From NCBI RefSeq assembly GCF_051521495.1, contig NZ_CP150355.1:7378001-7442000 (forward strand): a stretch of DNA of 64,000 nucleotides, given 5' to 3'. Below are positions 26,362-35,255 of the stretch, piece after piece. The notes beneath the pieces are model-generated. The model was not told where the DNA came from. It ran no database searches and saw nothing but the letters and a program-made list of their open reading frames with translations. Numbering within the stretch: the stretch's first letter is position 1; each line of letters begins with the position of its first letter. This DNA is from Sorangium sp051521495 (GTDB lineage Bacteria; Myxococcota_A; Polyangia; Polyangiales; Polyangiaceae). The translations under genes were made by a program, and so were the position numbers.

Positions 26362-28131
26362 TCATTGTCGTTGTCGAACGTACACATTCGGCCGCTCCGA
26401 CACGGACATGCGCGCGCGGTCGAGCCCCTCGCACCGGACCACGCGGCCCCGTTCGAAGACGAAGTTCGACAGGTCCGCCTCGAGGACCACCACATCGACC
26501 GTCAGCGTGTCGCCGTCGAGGCGCGCCCGGAGCGGCTTCGCGCCCACCTCCTTCCGCGTCACGAGGCACGTCGGTCGCGCCCGCGCCTCGTCGTACGAGG
26601 TGCGCTCGGGCGGCAGCGGCCGCACCCGATCTTCCACCGCGAACAGCGACAGGTCGCCCGGGATCGGCGACAGCACGAAGCGCGCCTCCCCCTTCTCGTA
26701 GCCTTGCCCCGCGAGCTGCTCCGGATCGCGCACGCGCAGCTCCACCCCGTCGCCCGCCGGCACCGCGTCGTACACGCGGCCCTTGCTGCTGCTCCGCCAC
26801 ACGCCGCCGAGGCCCCTCGTGATCGGCCCCGTGATCTCGCCGGGCGTGCCTGCCTGGGTCGTCGGGACCACCGCCGGCGTCCCCGAGGCGCTCCCTCCGC
26901 CCGACACGACGAGTCCGCTCGCCGGCGCGACTCCGGAAGGGGCGCTGTCACGCCCGATCCACCCCAGCGCGAAGGCGCCGCCCACGCCGAGCGCGGCGAG
27001 CACGAGGCCTCCCGCGACGAACAGCGCCGGCGAGGGCGACGCGCCCTTCTTCGCCGCGGCGGGTCGCGGGCTCGGAGGCGGCGGCGTCACCGCGACCAGC
27101 TCGACCTCGGCGCTCCGCGACGGAGCGAGCGGCGCGATCGGCGGCACGTGGGGGACGAGCGCGACGGGGGGGATCAGCTCGCCGCGGGTCGTCGTCGCGA
27201 ACGCCAGGGCCCCGTGCGCCGCCTCGGGTGCGCCGCGCCGGTCCGCCGGTACGAGCATGTCCGCCGTGAGCTCGGCGGAGCCTCCCGGGAGGAACGTCCG
27301 CAGCACCGTCGCCATCTCGCCGGCGCTCTGGTAGCGGCCCGCCGGATCGATCACGAGCGCGCGCTCCACCGCGGCCGCGAGCCTCGGATCGACCCACGGG
27401 GCGGCCGAGCGCAGCGGCGGCACCGGGCGCGAGCAGATGGCGAGGATGAGCGCCCCGAGCGCCTCGGTGTCGTGGTGCGGCGCGTGCCCCGCGAGCATCT
27501 CGTAGAGGACGACGCCGAGCGACCAGAGATCGGTGCGGTGATCGATGTTGTGCACGGTGCGCGCCTGCTCCGGCGACATGTAGATCGGCGATCCGACGAT
27601 CGCGCCGGAGCGCGTGAGCTTCGCGCCCGCGGAGGCCTCGCCGGTGATCTTGGCGATGCCGAAATCGAGCAGCTTGACGGTGATGCCGCCGCCGTCCCGC
27701 GCGCACAGGAACAGGTTCCCGGGCTTCACGTCGCGGTGCACGATCCCGCGCGCGTGCGCGCTCACGAGGCCGAGGCACGCCTGCACCGCGATCTTCACCG
27801 CGGCCTCGGGCGCGAGCGCGGAGACGCGGGCGAGCAGGCCTGCCACGTCCTCGCCGGCGAGGTGCTCCATCACCATGAACGGCGCGCCGCACTCGTCGTG
27901 CCCGACATCGAACACCTGCACCACGTGGTCCGACGCGATCGTCGCGGCCGCCTGCGCCTCCACCTCGAAGCGCCGCGCCAGCTTCGGGTTCTTCGCGATG
28001 TCCCCTGTGATGACCTTGACCGCGACGCGCCGGCCCGTGCCCGCGTGGTGCCCCTCGTACACGGCGCCCATGCCGCCCTCGCCGATCAGGCGGTCGATGG
28101 TGTACTTGCCGCCGAGCTTCTGGCCGATCAT
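26362..28131 (-). CDS. transmembrane Ser/Thr protein kinase, first gene of envelope operon
   Basis: A 589-residue Hanks-type kinase. The Gly-rich loop GEGGMGAVYEG, Lys39, HRDVKPGNL with Asp134, DFG with Asp156 and SPEQAR are all intact. A membrane segment (about 375-398, LFVAGGLVLAALGVGGAFAL) is followed by about 190 residues of periplasmic sequence with regular strands (VYDAVPAGDGVELRVRDPEQ, FVLSPIPGDLSLFAVEDR), which may be a ligand-binding domain. The start at 28131 overlaps by 4 bp the end of an Rhs remnant, so the original promoter may be displaced. It is followed closely by the TSP3-OmpA and collagen-like genes. Confidence 0.88.
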   Translation of the reverse strand: MIGQKLGGKYTIDRLIGEGGMGAVYEGHHAGTGRRVAVKVITGDIAKNPKLARRFEVEAQAAATIASDHVVQVFDVGHDECGAPFMVMEHLAGEDVAGLLARVSALAPEAAVKIAVQACLGLVSAHARGIVHRDVKPGNLFLCARDGGGITVKLLDFGIAKITGEASAGAKLTRSGAIVGSPIYMSPEQARTVHNIDHRTDLWSLGVVLYEMLAGHAPHHDTEALGALILAICSRPVPPLRSAAPWVDPRLAAAVERALVIDPAGRYQSAGEMATVLRTFLPGGSAELTADMLVPADRRGAPEAAHGALAFATTTRGELIPPVALVPHVPPIAPLAPSRSAEVELVAVTPPPPSPRPAAAKKGASPSPALFVAGGLVLAALGVGGAFALGWIGRDSAPSGVAPASGLVVSGGGSASGTPAVVPTTQAGTPGEITGPITRGLGGVWRSSSKGRVYDAVPAGDGVELRVRDPEQLAGQGYEKGEARFVLSPIPGDLSLFAVEDRVRPLPPERTSYDEARARPTCLVTRKEVGAKPLRARLDGDTLTVDVVVLEADLSNFVFERGRVVRCEGLDRARMSVSERPNVYVRQRQ

Positions 28132-28697
28132 GCGGCCGGGATTCTATGCTCTTCTCGAGCCCGGGGCGGAAGAACGGAGATGACGGCGACCGGTCGCCCG
28201 AGGAAGTCGTAATCGATGCGCCGCCGCGCGCCGTCGGGCTCGTAAACCTCGACGCGGTTGGCGTGTTCGTCCAGCACGAACCGCGTGATCCCACCGTTCG
28301 GCAGCGTGGCGCCCACGAGCTGCCCGTGCTCCTCATAGCTGTACTCCACGAGCAGCCCCGAGGCGTCGTACGCGCGAAGCAGCTTGCCGAACGGCGTCCA
28401 CTCATAACGGACCTCGCCGCCGAGCGGGTCGATCTCGGCGATGAGCTGACCGGACGCGTCGCGCTCGTAGCGCGTCATGGCGCCGAGCGGATCCACGGCG
28501 GCGATCACGCGCCCGTCGCCGTCGCGTTGCCACGTCCATCGCGCGCCGACCGCGTCGACATAGGCCGTGAACTTTCGGAGCGTGTCGTACTCCAGCGTGT
28601 GGGCGCTCGGGCCCCACGTGCCCAGATCCACAGCGCCGAAACCGTTGACGTGGGCTGCCCCGCCTCGTGCCGGAGCTCGACGGTGTTGCCCGCGCGC
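28128..28697 (-). pseudogene. Rhs/YD-repeat remnant, truncated and frameshifted
   Basis: The reverse frame 28128-28631 (167 codons) is made of YD repeats (DPLGAMTRYERDASGQLIAE, DPLGGEVRYEWTPFGKLLRA, YDASGLLVEYSYEEHGQLVG). These are the shell of Rhs polymorphic toxins, normally over 1000 residues. Upstream, the protein-like sequence RWRAGNTVELRHEAGQPTST continues in a different frame, placing a 1-nt frameshift near 28640. Beyond 28697 it ends in a minisatellite. No toxin tip or immunity gene is attached. It is a decayed fragment. Confidence 0.8.
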
Positions 28698-29050
28698 CAG
28701 CGGGGGCCGGAGGCTCAGACGGGTGCCGCCAGAGGGGATGGGAGGCTCGTGCGGGTGCCGCCAGAGGGGGCCGGAGGCTCAGACGGGTGCCGCCAGAGGG
28801 GATGGGAGGCTCGTGCGGGTGCCGCCAGAGGGGGCCGGAGGCTCAGACGGGTGCCGCCAGAGGGGATGGGAGGCTCGTGCGAGTGCCGCCAGCGGGGGCC
28901 AGAGGCCCAGACGGATGCCGCCCGAGGGGGCCGGAGGCCCAGACGGGTGCCGCCACAGAGGATGGGAGGCTCGTGCGGGTGCCGCCAGCGGGGGCCTGAG
29001 GCTCCCGCGACTGCCACCCGAGGGGGCCGGAGGCTCGTGCGGCCGCACAT
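28698..29050. repeat. 32-bp minisatellite, about eleven units
   Basis: Units are spaced exactly 32 bp apart (the GCTC of successive units begins at 28713, 28745, 28777, 28809). They alternate between two variants, with cores GGAGGCTCAGACGGGTGCCG and GGAGGCTCGTGCGGGTGCCG, giving a 64-bp higher-order repeat. Because 32 is not a multiple of three, reading frames rotate, so the many open frames here are artefacts. It separates the Rhs remnant from the next gene. Confidence 0.9.
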
Positions 29051-29142
29051 CGGGGCGGTGGTGAGGCGAGATCGGCGGAGCGCGTGCTGTCTCGACGTGC
29101 GTCGAGCGCAGCCGGGGCGCGCTCCCGGCGCAGCAGAGGCGC

Positions 29143-29958
29143 TCAGGATGGCGCGACGGCCGGGGCCCCCGGCGGCGGCGCCGGCGACTCCCCGGTGCCC
29201 TCTTTCTCCTCCTCGGTGGCGGGCAGGGCGCGCGGCGGGTTGCGCTCGAGCAGCGCCAGGAAGGGAGCGCGTAGCGCTTCCAGGTGCTCGCGGTGCTTGC
29301 CGTTCGGCGTGTGCTCGATGAGCCAGTCGATCTCCTCGTGGATGGCGTTGAACGCCGTCCTGCAAGCGACCATGGTCTCCCGGACGCGCTTCGACCGGGG
29401 GGCTGCGCGCTTCTGGCCGGGGCCCCGGCCGAGGCCCTTGGCGAGGGCCGCCGTTGCTTCCTCAATGCGCTTCAGGTGCGCCGCGGCGCCCACCTTCTTC
29501 ACATCGGCGGCGAGCGGCGCCCTCTCCGCGATGGCGACCTGGTGCCAGCCGAAGTCCACCTCGGCGTCGTACCCATAGCCGGCCTGCTCGGTGCCCGCCC
29601 CCGCGAGCAGGGCCCCGCGGAGCCGAACGGCCGCGTCGCGGTGCGCGGGCTCTCGGTGCTCCGCGGCCGAGCCGAGGAACATGTGGAGCGCCCGCTGCGA
29701 AGAGTCCCACTCCGCGTCGAGCTCCGCGAGCTCCGCGGCCGATGCGACGCCGAGCGCCCCGTCGAGCTCCGCGATCGCCCACCGGGCGCGCGTCTTCCAC
29801 ACGACCGGGCGCGGCGCTTCGAGGAGCAACGCCGCCGGAACGCGGTTCGGCACGTCGTACTTCTCTATCGACACGCTCTTCCAGACCCCTTGTTCGAGCT
29901 CGCGCGCGAAGGCGCTGAACGCCTTGTCCGTAACATAGCTGTATCCGTAACCTGCCAT
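29143..29958 (-). CDS. hypothetical helical protein
   Basis: A 271-residue soluble protein with a strong ribosome binding site (AGGAGGA) before the ATG at 29958. The N-terminus (MAGYGYSYVTDKAFSAFARE) is well structured. The middle is helical and rich in Ala, Glu and Arg with a basic patch (KRAAPRSKRVRETM). The last 30 residues are Pro/Glu-rich and disordered. There is no signal peptide, membrane segment or recognised domain. It is a single gene between a minisatellite and an AT-richer region. Confidence 0.6.
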   Translation of the reverse strand: MAGYGYSYVTDKAFSAFARELEQGVWKSVSIEKYDVPNRVPAALLLEAPRPVVWKTRARWAIAELDGALGVASAAELAELDAEWDSSQRALHMFLGSAAEHREPAHRDAAVRLRGALLAGAGTEQAGYGYDAEVDFGWHQVAIAERAPLAADVKKVGAAAHLKRIEEATAALAKGLGRGPGQKRAAPRSKRVRETMVACRTAFNAIHEEIDWLIEHTPNGKHREHLEALRAPFLALLERNPPRALPATEEEKEGTGESPAPPPGAPAVAPS

Positions 29959-30170
29959 GGAGTCCTCCTCCTTCCCTCCCCCATGAAGCCGGGGATTTTA
30001 ACGGCGCGTGCCGTCTCTCGCGCAAGCACTTTTTCGTCCGCTCCCTGAGTCGGTTTCATGCTCCGTGGGGTGTGCGTTTTTGTTTTCCGGTTCCGGTTCC
30101 GAGAGGCCACGCCGAATGCCGGCCAGCGCGGCCACCGCCCCCCTCCACCCCGCCATCGGTCACCAACGTG

Positions 30171-30250
<80 letters not shown>

Positions 30251-30432
30251 CGGATGTAGGAGAACGTGGCGCGAAGCTTGGTTAACGCCTACGACCCCCA
30301 TCCCCGCCACGCCGGCCGGCCCGGCGCACGGACGGCGCCTCGCCGGCTCGTGCTTTCTTCGGCTCCGGCACACGATTTCGCAACGAACCGGTGGACCTTG
30401 CCGGAAATATTACGGAGGAGGGAGTTGCGCTC

Positions 30433-31572
30433 ATGTCCGGCCCGCTGCTCGCCCGCCATCGGATCCGGGGGATCCACCGCGCCGCGCTGCCGCTCGCCGC
30501 CTCGCTCTTCCTGGTGGCGCCCGTGGCGCGCGCGCAGGACGCGCCGCGCGGCGCGCGCCTGTCCTACACGCGGGGGCCCGGCACCGAGGGGTGCCCCGAG
30601 GAGGCGAGCCTCCGGCAGATCGTCGCGAGCCAGCTCGCCGGGGTCGACCCGTTCGTGGGCGACGGCGCGCGGCTCATCGAGGTGGTCGTCCAGCGCAAGG
30701 GGACGGCGTTCCAGGGAGAGATCGTGCTCCATGACCGCGACGGCCGGGAGCTCGGCCGAGCGGAGCTCTCCAGCCCGATCTGTGGCGTGCTCGCGCAGCA
30801 AATCGGCCTCTCCCTCAGCATCTTCATGCGCCCGTTCCTGCCACCACGGCCTGCACCGGGGGGCGCTCCCACGCCGCCCTCAGGGCCGCCGCCCCCGACG
30901 GCGCCGGAGGACGCCGCGCCCCCCGTCTCGCCGGGCGCGCCGTCCAACGCAGCGTCGCCTCCGCCGGCGCCGGGGAAGGCCGCTCCATCCGTCTCGCCGG
31001 ACGCGCCGCCCGAGGCGCCGGCCTCGGAGCCGCCCCACCCGGTCGCTGCGCCGGCCAGACCCGTTCCGCGCCCGGGGCCGCCGCCGGAGCGCCCGCGCCT
31101 CCAGCTAGGCGCCGGGGTGCTGCTCGGCGCCGGCGTGGCGCCGTCGGTGGCGGTCGGGTTCTCGGGGTTCGCCGGCGCCCGCTGGGAGAGGTTCTCGCTC
31201 TCGCTGGAGGCCCGCGGGGATCTTCCGATCGACGCCGAGCCCTACCGCGGTCGGATCGTCGGCGTGTCGGGGGTGAGCGGCTCGCTGGTTCCCTGCGGTC
31301 ACGCGGACTGGTTCTTCGGCTGCGCCCTCGCCACGGCAGGCGGGGTGTGGCACGTCAGGGACAGCACTGGCAGGGAGCGCGCAGTGCCCTATGCAGCGCT
31401 CGGGCTTCGCGCGGGGCTGGAGGTGCCGCTCTCGGCCCGCCTCGCCGGGCAGCTCACCGGCGACCTTTTGCTCAACACGCTTCGGCCGCTCTTTCGAGTA
31501 AGCGATGGCGCAGGGTGGAAGGCGGCGCTCGTCTCGGAGGCGATGGCACTCCGCCTGGTGGCTTTCTTCTGA
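30433..31572 (+). CDS. secreted protein with Pro-rich linker and C-terminal beta-barrel-like domain
   Basis: A 379-residue protein with a signal peptide (cleavage near VARAQDA). Residues about 35-135 form a small domain (LRQIVASQLAGVDPFVGDGA, EIVLHDRDGRELGRAELSS). It is followed by a Pro/Ala linker of about 85 residues and a C-terminal domain of alternating amphipathic strands (LGAGVLLGAGVAPSVAVGF, RFSLSLEARGDLPIDAE) ending in Phe-Phe, as in outer-membrane barrels. This layout is common among myxobacterial proteins of unknown function. The ATG at 30433 is supported by GGAGG upstream; the frame opens at 30391. Confidence 0.7.
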   Translation: MSGPLLARHRIRGIHRAALPLAASLFLVAPVARAQDAPRGARLSYTRGPGTEGCPEEASLRQIVASQLAGVDPFVGDGARLIEVVVQRKGTAFQGEIVLHDRDGRELGRAELSSPICGVLAQQIGLSLSIFMRPFLPPRPAPGGAPTPPSGPPPPTAPEDAAPPVSPGAPSNAASPPPAPGKAAPSVSPDAPPEAPASEPPHPVAAPARPVPRPGPPPERPRLQLGAGVLLGAGVAPSVAVGFSGFAGARWERFSLSLEARGDLPIDAEPYRGRIVGVSGVSGSLVPCGHADWFFGCALATAGGVWHVRDSTGRERAVPYAALGLRAGLEVPLSARLAGQLTGDLLLNTLRPLFRVSDGAGWKAALVSEAMALRLVAFF

Positions 31573-31734
31573 ATCTCCGTGTGGTTTCGCGAAGCATCGG
31601 ACGCGCCCGCGGGAGCGACTCCCATGAGGCGGTTGCGAGCGCATGCGGCACGCTGGGGTCGCGGGCGCGTCCTTCGCGGCCTGCCACCTCCTGGAGAGAC
31701 CGCTGCCGCGTCCCATGCGGAACCAGCCGTCGAC

Positions 31735-32979
31735 TCAGGCCGGTACAGCGCTGGTCCGGTAACAGCAGAACGTCGCCGCCGCGGTCGGCGCAATGCTGCC
31801 GACCGGCTCGCCGCCGGTCGGTTCGCATCGCCCGGGCTCAAGGCTGACGACGCTCACCGACTTGCTCCCGAGCGCCGTGCCTGGCGTGATGGTGCCACAG
31901 AACCGTGCGTCGGCAGTGCCCACTACACCCGCGACGACGAGCGCCGAGCACCTCTCGTCGCTGAACGCGGAGGCCAGGACGCTGCAGGTCGCTCCGGTGG
32001 GCTCGGTGCAGCCGCAAGGCGCGCAGCCACGTGTGTCCTCCACGCCGGCGTAGAAAACGTGCCGGTCCGGGTACGTGGCGGGGCAGTCCTGTTCTCCCTC
32101 GTGGTGGATGCACGTGAGAAACCCTTCCGGCGGCGCGGCGTCGCCGATCGGCGGTGCCGGCGTGCAGGTCATGCCCGGATCAGCGCACGGGGGGGACGCG
32201 TTTCCGGTACACGCCCGGGCGACGATCGCGAAGCTCCCCGCCGTCGCGGGCTCGTCGGGGTTCTCCGGCGTCTCCGCGACCCTCGGTGCGCAACCTGCGG
32301 AGACGACGCGAGGCGCCTGGATCGCGAGCGACTGCACGCACGGGGCGCCATCGCAGGTCCGTCCGGTCTCGATGGCATTCACCGAGGTGCAGGTTCCGTC
32401 CCACGCATCCGGGGTAGCGAACGAGGTCGCGGGCGCCTCAGGGCCGCCACAGGAGAAGCTGGCGTAGGCATTCCATTCCGCCGGCACCTCGCAGGTGGCC
32501 TCCGGCGGGTCGCACGCGCAGGCGGGGCACGTGCGCGGGGCCGGAGCCGCGAAATCCGCGTAGCCCTCGTAGCCGACGATCGGCGCGGTCGGAGGGCAAC
32601 TCGGCACGCCTTCGGGGGAGCCGATCCAGAGCAGTGCGGGTTCGGACCACCCGAGCGGCTCTTTCGGTACGCACTGCCCTGCGCAGAGCTCTTGCGCCGG
32701 GATCAGGTCGCCGAAATCGGGTGCGATGGCGGCGTCCGTGTCGTCCTCGGCCGCGCAGTCATCGCCGCCACCGCCAGCACCGCCGCATCCGCCAGCGCCG
32801 CCGGCGCCGGGGGGCTCGTTCACCTCACAAGGCGTTCCCTTGGGTCCCTCATCCTCATCCCAGGGGCAGAAGTACGTCGTCGGCGTCCCGCATCCGCCGG
32901 AAGCGACCCCGAGCCCGAGCGTGCTCGCACAGCAAATCGCCACAATCCCCCCCTGCCAACGTCGCGCCCGCGCCGCCAT
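31735..32979 (-). CDS. Cys-rich lipoprotein, copy 1 of a local family
   Basis: A 414-residue lipoprotein (lipobox ASGGC, Cys30) with a Gly/Ala linker (GAGGAGGCGGAGGGG), an acidic patch and about 26 cysteines in the mature part. Cys-rich motifs include CPACACDPPEATCEVP, CDGAPCVQSL and GCAPCGCTEPTGATC. The spacing suggests several disulfide-bonded modules on the cell surface. The start at 32979 has GAGGAG 5 nt upstream. Paralogues are at 35256-36482 (full length, different tail) and 38325-38969 (truncated), with a fragment at 40494-40578. The function is unknown. One copy of the shared upstream block is linked to an ECF sigma gene. Confidence 0.72.
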   Translation of the reverse strand: MAARARRWQGGIVAICCASTLGLGVASGGCGTPTTYFCPWDEDEGPKGTPCEVNEPPGAGGAGGCGGAGGGGDDCAAEDDTDAAIAPDFGDLIPAQELCAGQCVPKEPLGWSEPALLWIGSPEGVPSCPPTAPIVGYEGYADFAAPAPRTCPACACDPPEATCEVPAEWNAYASFSCGGPEAPATSFATPDAWDGTCTSVNAIETGRTCDGAPCVQSLAIQAPRVVSAGCAPRVAETPENPDEPATAGSFAIVARACTGNASPPCADPGMTCTPAPPIGDAAPPEGFLTCIHHEGEQDCPATYPDRHVFYAGVEDTRGCAPCGCTEPTGATCSVLASAFSDERCSALVVAGVVGTADARFCGTITPGTALGSKSVSVVSLEPGRCEPTGGEPVGSIAPTAAATFCCYRTSAVPA

Positions 32980-33265
32980 CGCCGCTCCTCATGATCTGCG
33001 GCGCCATCGAGGCGGCGTCGCGGTAAGTGCGGCCACGTTAGCAGGGAACCCAAGGGCGCCGCCAGACCAACCCCGGGCAGACCACCCCTGTTCGATCGCA
33101 TTACGAAGATCGAGACACTTTTCTCATCTTTTGCCAGGCGACAGCCCGCGTCGCCCTTCGTGGGGGCCCGACCTGTCCCCGTCGTCGAGCGCCTGGCCAT
33201 CGCCTGCCGCCAGAACGAGCGCTCTTGCGCCCCACGGTGATGCGGGCCCGTCGATTGTGCAGCGA
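32980..33265. repeat. conserved upstream block, copy 1
   Basis: This block in front of the Cys-rich lipoprotein gene recurs almost unchanged at 36483-36785, 38970-39248 and, in part, 40577-40721. It includes GCGGCCACGTTA, an AT-richer core (GCATTACGAAGATCGAGACA, then TTTTCTCATC) and GGGCCCGTCGATTG. Conservation outside coding sequence suggests a shared divergent promoter region. In copy 1 the similarity ends near 33265. The rest of the gap to 33368 shows nothing else. Confidence 0.8.
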
Positions 33266-33368
33266 GAAGCGGGGCGGTTCCGGACAACGCAAGGTGGCGG
33301 AGCTCATCGCGGGCGTGCTCCACGTCATGCCCCGGCCGGCACCGTGTCGACGGGAGAGTGGATCCCAG

Positions 33369-34472
33369 TCATTCAGGGAAGAGAAGGGCGAGATCGAGCT
33401 CCATCGCATCGAACGGAACCGCGCGGACGCGTGCATGCCCCAGAGACGCGGCGAACCCCTCGAGCATCTGCCATTGCCGCTCGTGCCCCAGCTGGAGCAC
33501 CTCCAGCGTGCGCTCGAACGGATCGAGGAGCCAGGCGTGGGAGAGCCCCTCGCGTGCGTAGACGTGCATCCTCGCCTTGCGGGCCGAGACGCTCTTGTCC
33601 GGGCCGAGGATGTCGCAAATCCAGTCGGGGGCGATCGGTGTCGCCGGCTCGTCCGTGGGCCTGGGTGCTCGCTCGGCGCGCCATGCGGCGAGATCAGGGA
33701 GGAGCACGTCACCGCCTAGGTGAATCTCGGGCCGGTGGAGGATGACCCAGCTTGCCACATGGAGCTCCGGGTCGCCTTCCGGCGCCTGATGCCGGAGGCC
33801 CGAGCCGCCGCGACCTCCGGTGCCCTGCTGGAATGTCGCCACGAGCAGGCCGCCGAGGATGGAAGCCGCCATGACCTGGCGGAGCGCCGGGCGCGGCTCG
33901 ACATAGATCCTCCCGGCGATACGCTCCGCAACGGGCAAGAGACGCTCGGCCTCGATCTCGGCGGACCGGGCGCGCGCGGGTGGGTCGGCGGGAACGGGAA
34001 AAGGCTGCTCTTCAGGCGTCGGCAGCTCACGGAATCCCCGGATGAGCGCGGGCGTTCCCTCAGGCCAGAGGAGGAAATCCTCTGGTGGCATGTCCGGGTC
34101 CGGCAGATTGCCCCACCCACCCAGCGGGGGATCGTGCCCTTCCGTGTCCAGCAATGCCCGCGCGGTCTCCGTGATCTCCGGCGGCAGCTCCGGAGGGGAC
34201 CACTCCATGAGCAGGGCCCGGAGCCGCGCCGCCAGCATCTGACGGCGCTCCGTGTCCACCTGAAACAAGCGGCCGTGCTTCCAGGACCGCTGCTGGCGCT
34301 CACTCCGCGCATAGGGCAGGTAATCGTCGACGAGCTTCACCATGTGCTCCCGCGGCGGCATGCGCCCCATACGATGGAAGATCCTCGGGCACGCGAGGAC
34401 GAGCAGCCAGTTGAGGAGATGCCAGGCGGCCATAAAGCCGGATGAAGGAGGGCCATTGTCGACCGTGACCAT
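33369..34472 (-). CDS. Uma2-like (DUF820) nuclease-fold protein with N-terminal extension
   Basis: A 367-residue protein. Its C-terminal half (about 190-367) matches the Uma2 family of PD-(D/E)xK-fold proteins: GGDVLLPDLAAWR (the PD motif), WICDILGPDKSVSARKARMH, then YAREGLSHAWLLDPFERTLE. The usual VxExLSPST segment reads CDILGPDKS, so the catalytic Glu is replaced by Asp while a following Lys remains. The N-terminal 180 residues are unrelated to Uma2, with a hydrophobic start and a basic region (YARSERQQRSWKHGRLF), and may come from another gene. Activity is uncertain. The start at 34472 lies 10 bp downstream of the stop of the lipoprotein gene, in the same direction. Confidence 0.65.
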   Translation of the reverse strand: MVTVDNGPPSSGFMAAWHLLNWLLVLACPRIFHRMGRMPPREHMVKLVDDYLPYARSERQQRSWKHGRLFQVDTERRQMLAARLRALLMEWSPPELPPEITETARALLDTEGHDPPLGGWGNLPDPDMPPEDFLLWPEGTPALIRGFRELPTPEEQPFPVPADPPARARSAEIEAERLLPVAERIAGRIYVEPRPALRQVMAASILGGLLVATFQQGTGGRGGSGLRHQAPEGDPELHVASWVILHRPEIHLGGDVLLPDLAAWRAERAPRPTDEPATPIAPDWICDILGPDKSVSARKARMHVYAREGLSHAWLLDPFERTLEVLQLGHERQWQMLEGFAASLGHARVRAVPFDAMELDLALLFPE

Positions 34473-34482
34473 CGCGCATCAC

Positions 34483-35208
34483 CTACCGCTTTACGAAGGG
34501 GAGGCATGTAAATTCACCCAGCCTCGATGGGAAACGGGTGATGAGCCTAAACGCAGCGCCCACGTACTTGTCGCCGCGGCCACAGCCGTAGACGCACCAC
34601 GCCTTGAAGACCAGATTGTTCAGCGGCCAGGGGCAGGACGGGCATGGCCCCTGGCCGCACTCGTTGATGACACAGAGGACAGGCTCCGCGCCGAAAGAGC
34701 AGTAATCTTTCCGCGGACAGGTATACGGCTCCTCTTCACAGGCAAAATTGACGGTGTTCCAAGCCGCGGGGACTGTTGATGGGTCCACGGACTGTGCCCA
34801 CGAAATCGCCTGGTCTACTGCGATAGGCACGTATGTGTCGAGGAGCTGCTGAATTGTTGCCTCGTCCACGGAGGCAGGATCCACCACTTGAGATTCGACG
34901 AGGCTCGCGGCGCCTACAGCCGCATAAATCGCCGTTGCTGTGGCCATGTTAACCTGTTCAGGGTCTGCGCTTTGGAGCACCTCGATCACCGCTTGTTCTT
35001 CGTCTTTAACCGCTGGCTCACTGGGGTCGCCTGTGGGCATCGCGTCGTCAGGAACGGCAGGCTAAACGTAGCCCCCTGTCGGACTCTGCATTGTTTCATC
35101 CGTGTCGCCCGAACCATGGCTGATGTGGATCTCGCATCCTGGAGCCAATACCGGAACGAGCAGCCCGCACAGTAGGAGGGCCGCGATTCTTGCGTTCGAA
35201 GCTGCCAT
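34483..35208 (-). pseudogene. lipoprotein gene interrupted by an in-frame TAG codon
   Basis: Starting from the ATG at 35208 (AAAGGA upstream), 48 codons encode a good lipoprotein signal (ALLLCGLLVPVLAPGC, Cys25) and a short linker. A TAG at 35062-35064 then stops the frame. Exactly in phase, eight codons later, the ATG at 35040 opens 185 codons without a break. These encode an acidic helical part and a Cys-rich end (CEEEPYTCPRKDYCSFG, CVINECGQGPCPSCPW) that needs export to form disulfides. The simplest reading is a nonsense mutation in one secreted-protein gene. Read-through or reinitiation at 35040 is possible. This area is less GC-rich than its surroundings. No family was recognised. Confidence 0.75.
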
Positions 35209-35255
35209 TGCGATTCCTTTCTATTGGCTGAAACTGCCAGCGCCGAACTCGGGCT

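Noticed and set aside
28667..29465. Several open frames on both strands across the 32-bp minisatellite
   Set aside because: The unit is not a multiple of three and frames rotate through the same repeat; no start context was found.
30378..30396. Sigma-54 promoter for the secreted-protein gene at 30433
   Set aside because: CGGCACACGATTTCGCA has GG and GC eleven bases apart instead of ten.
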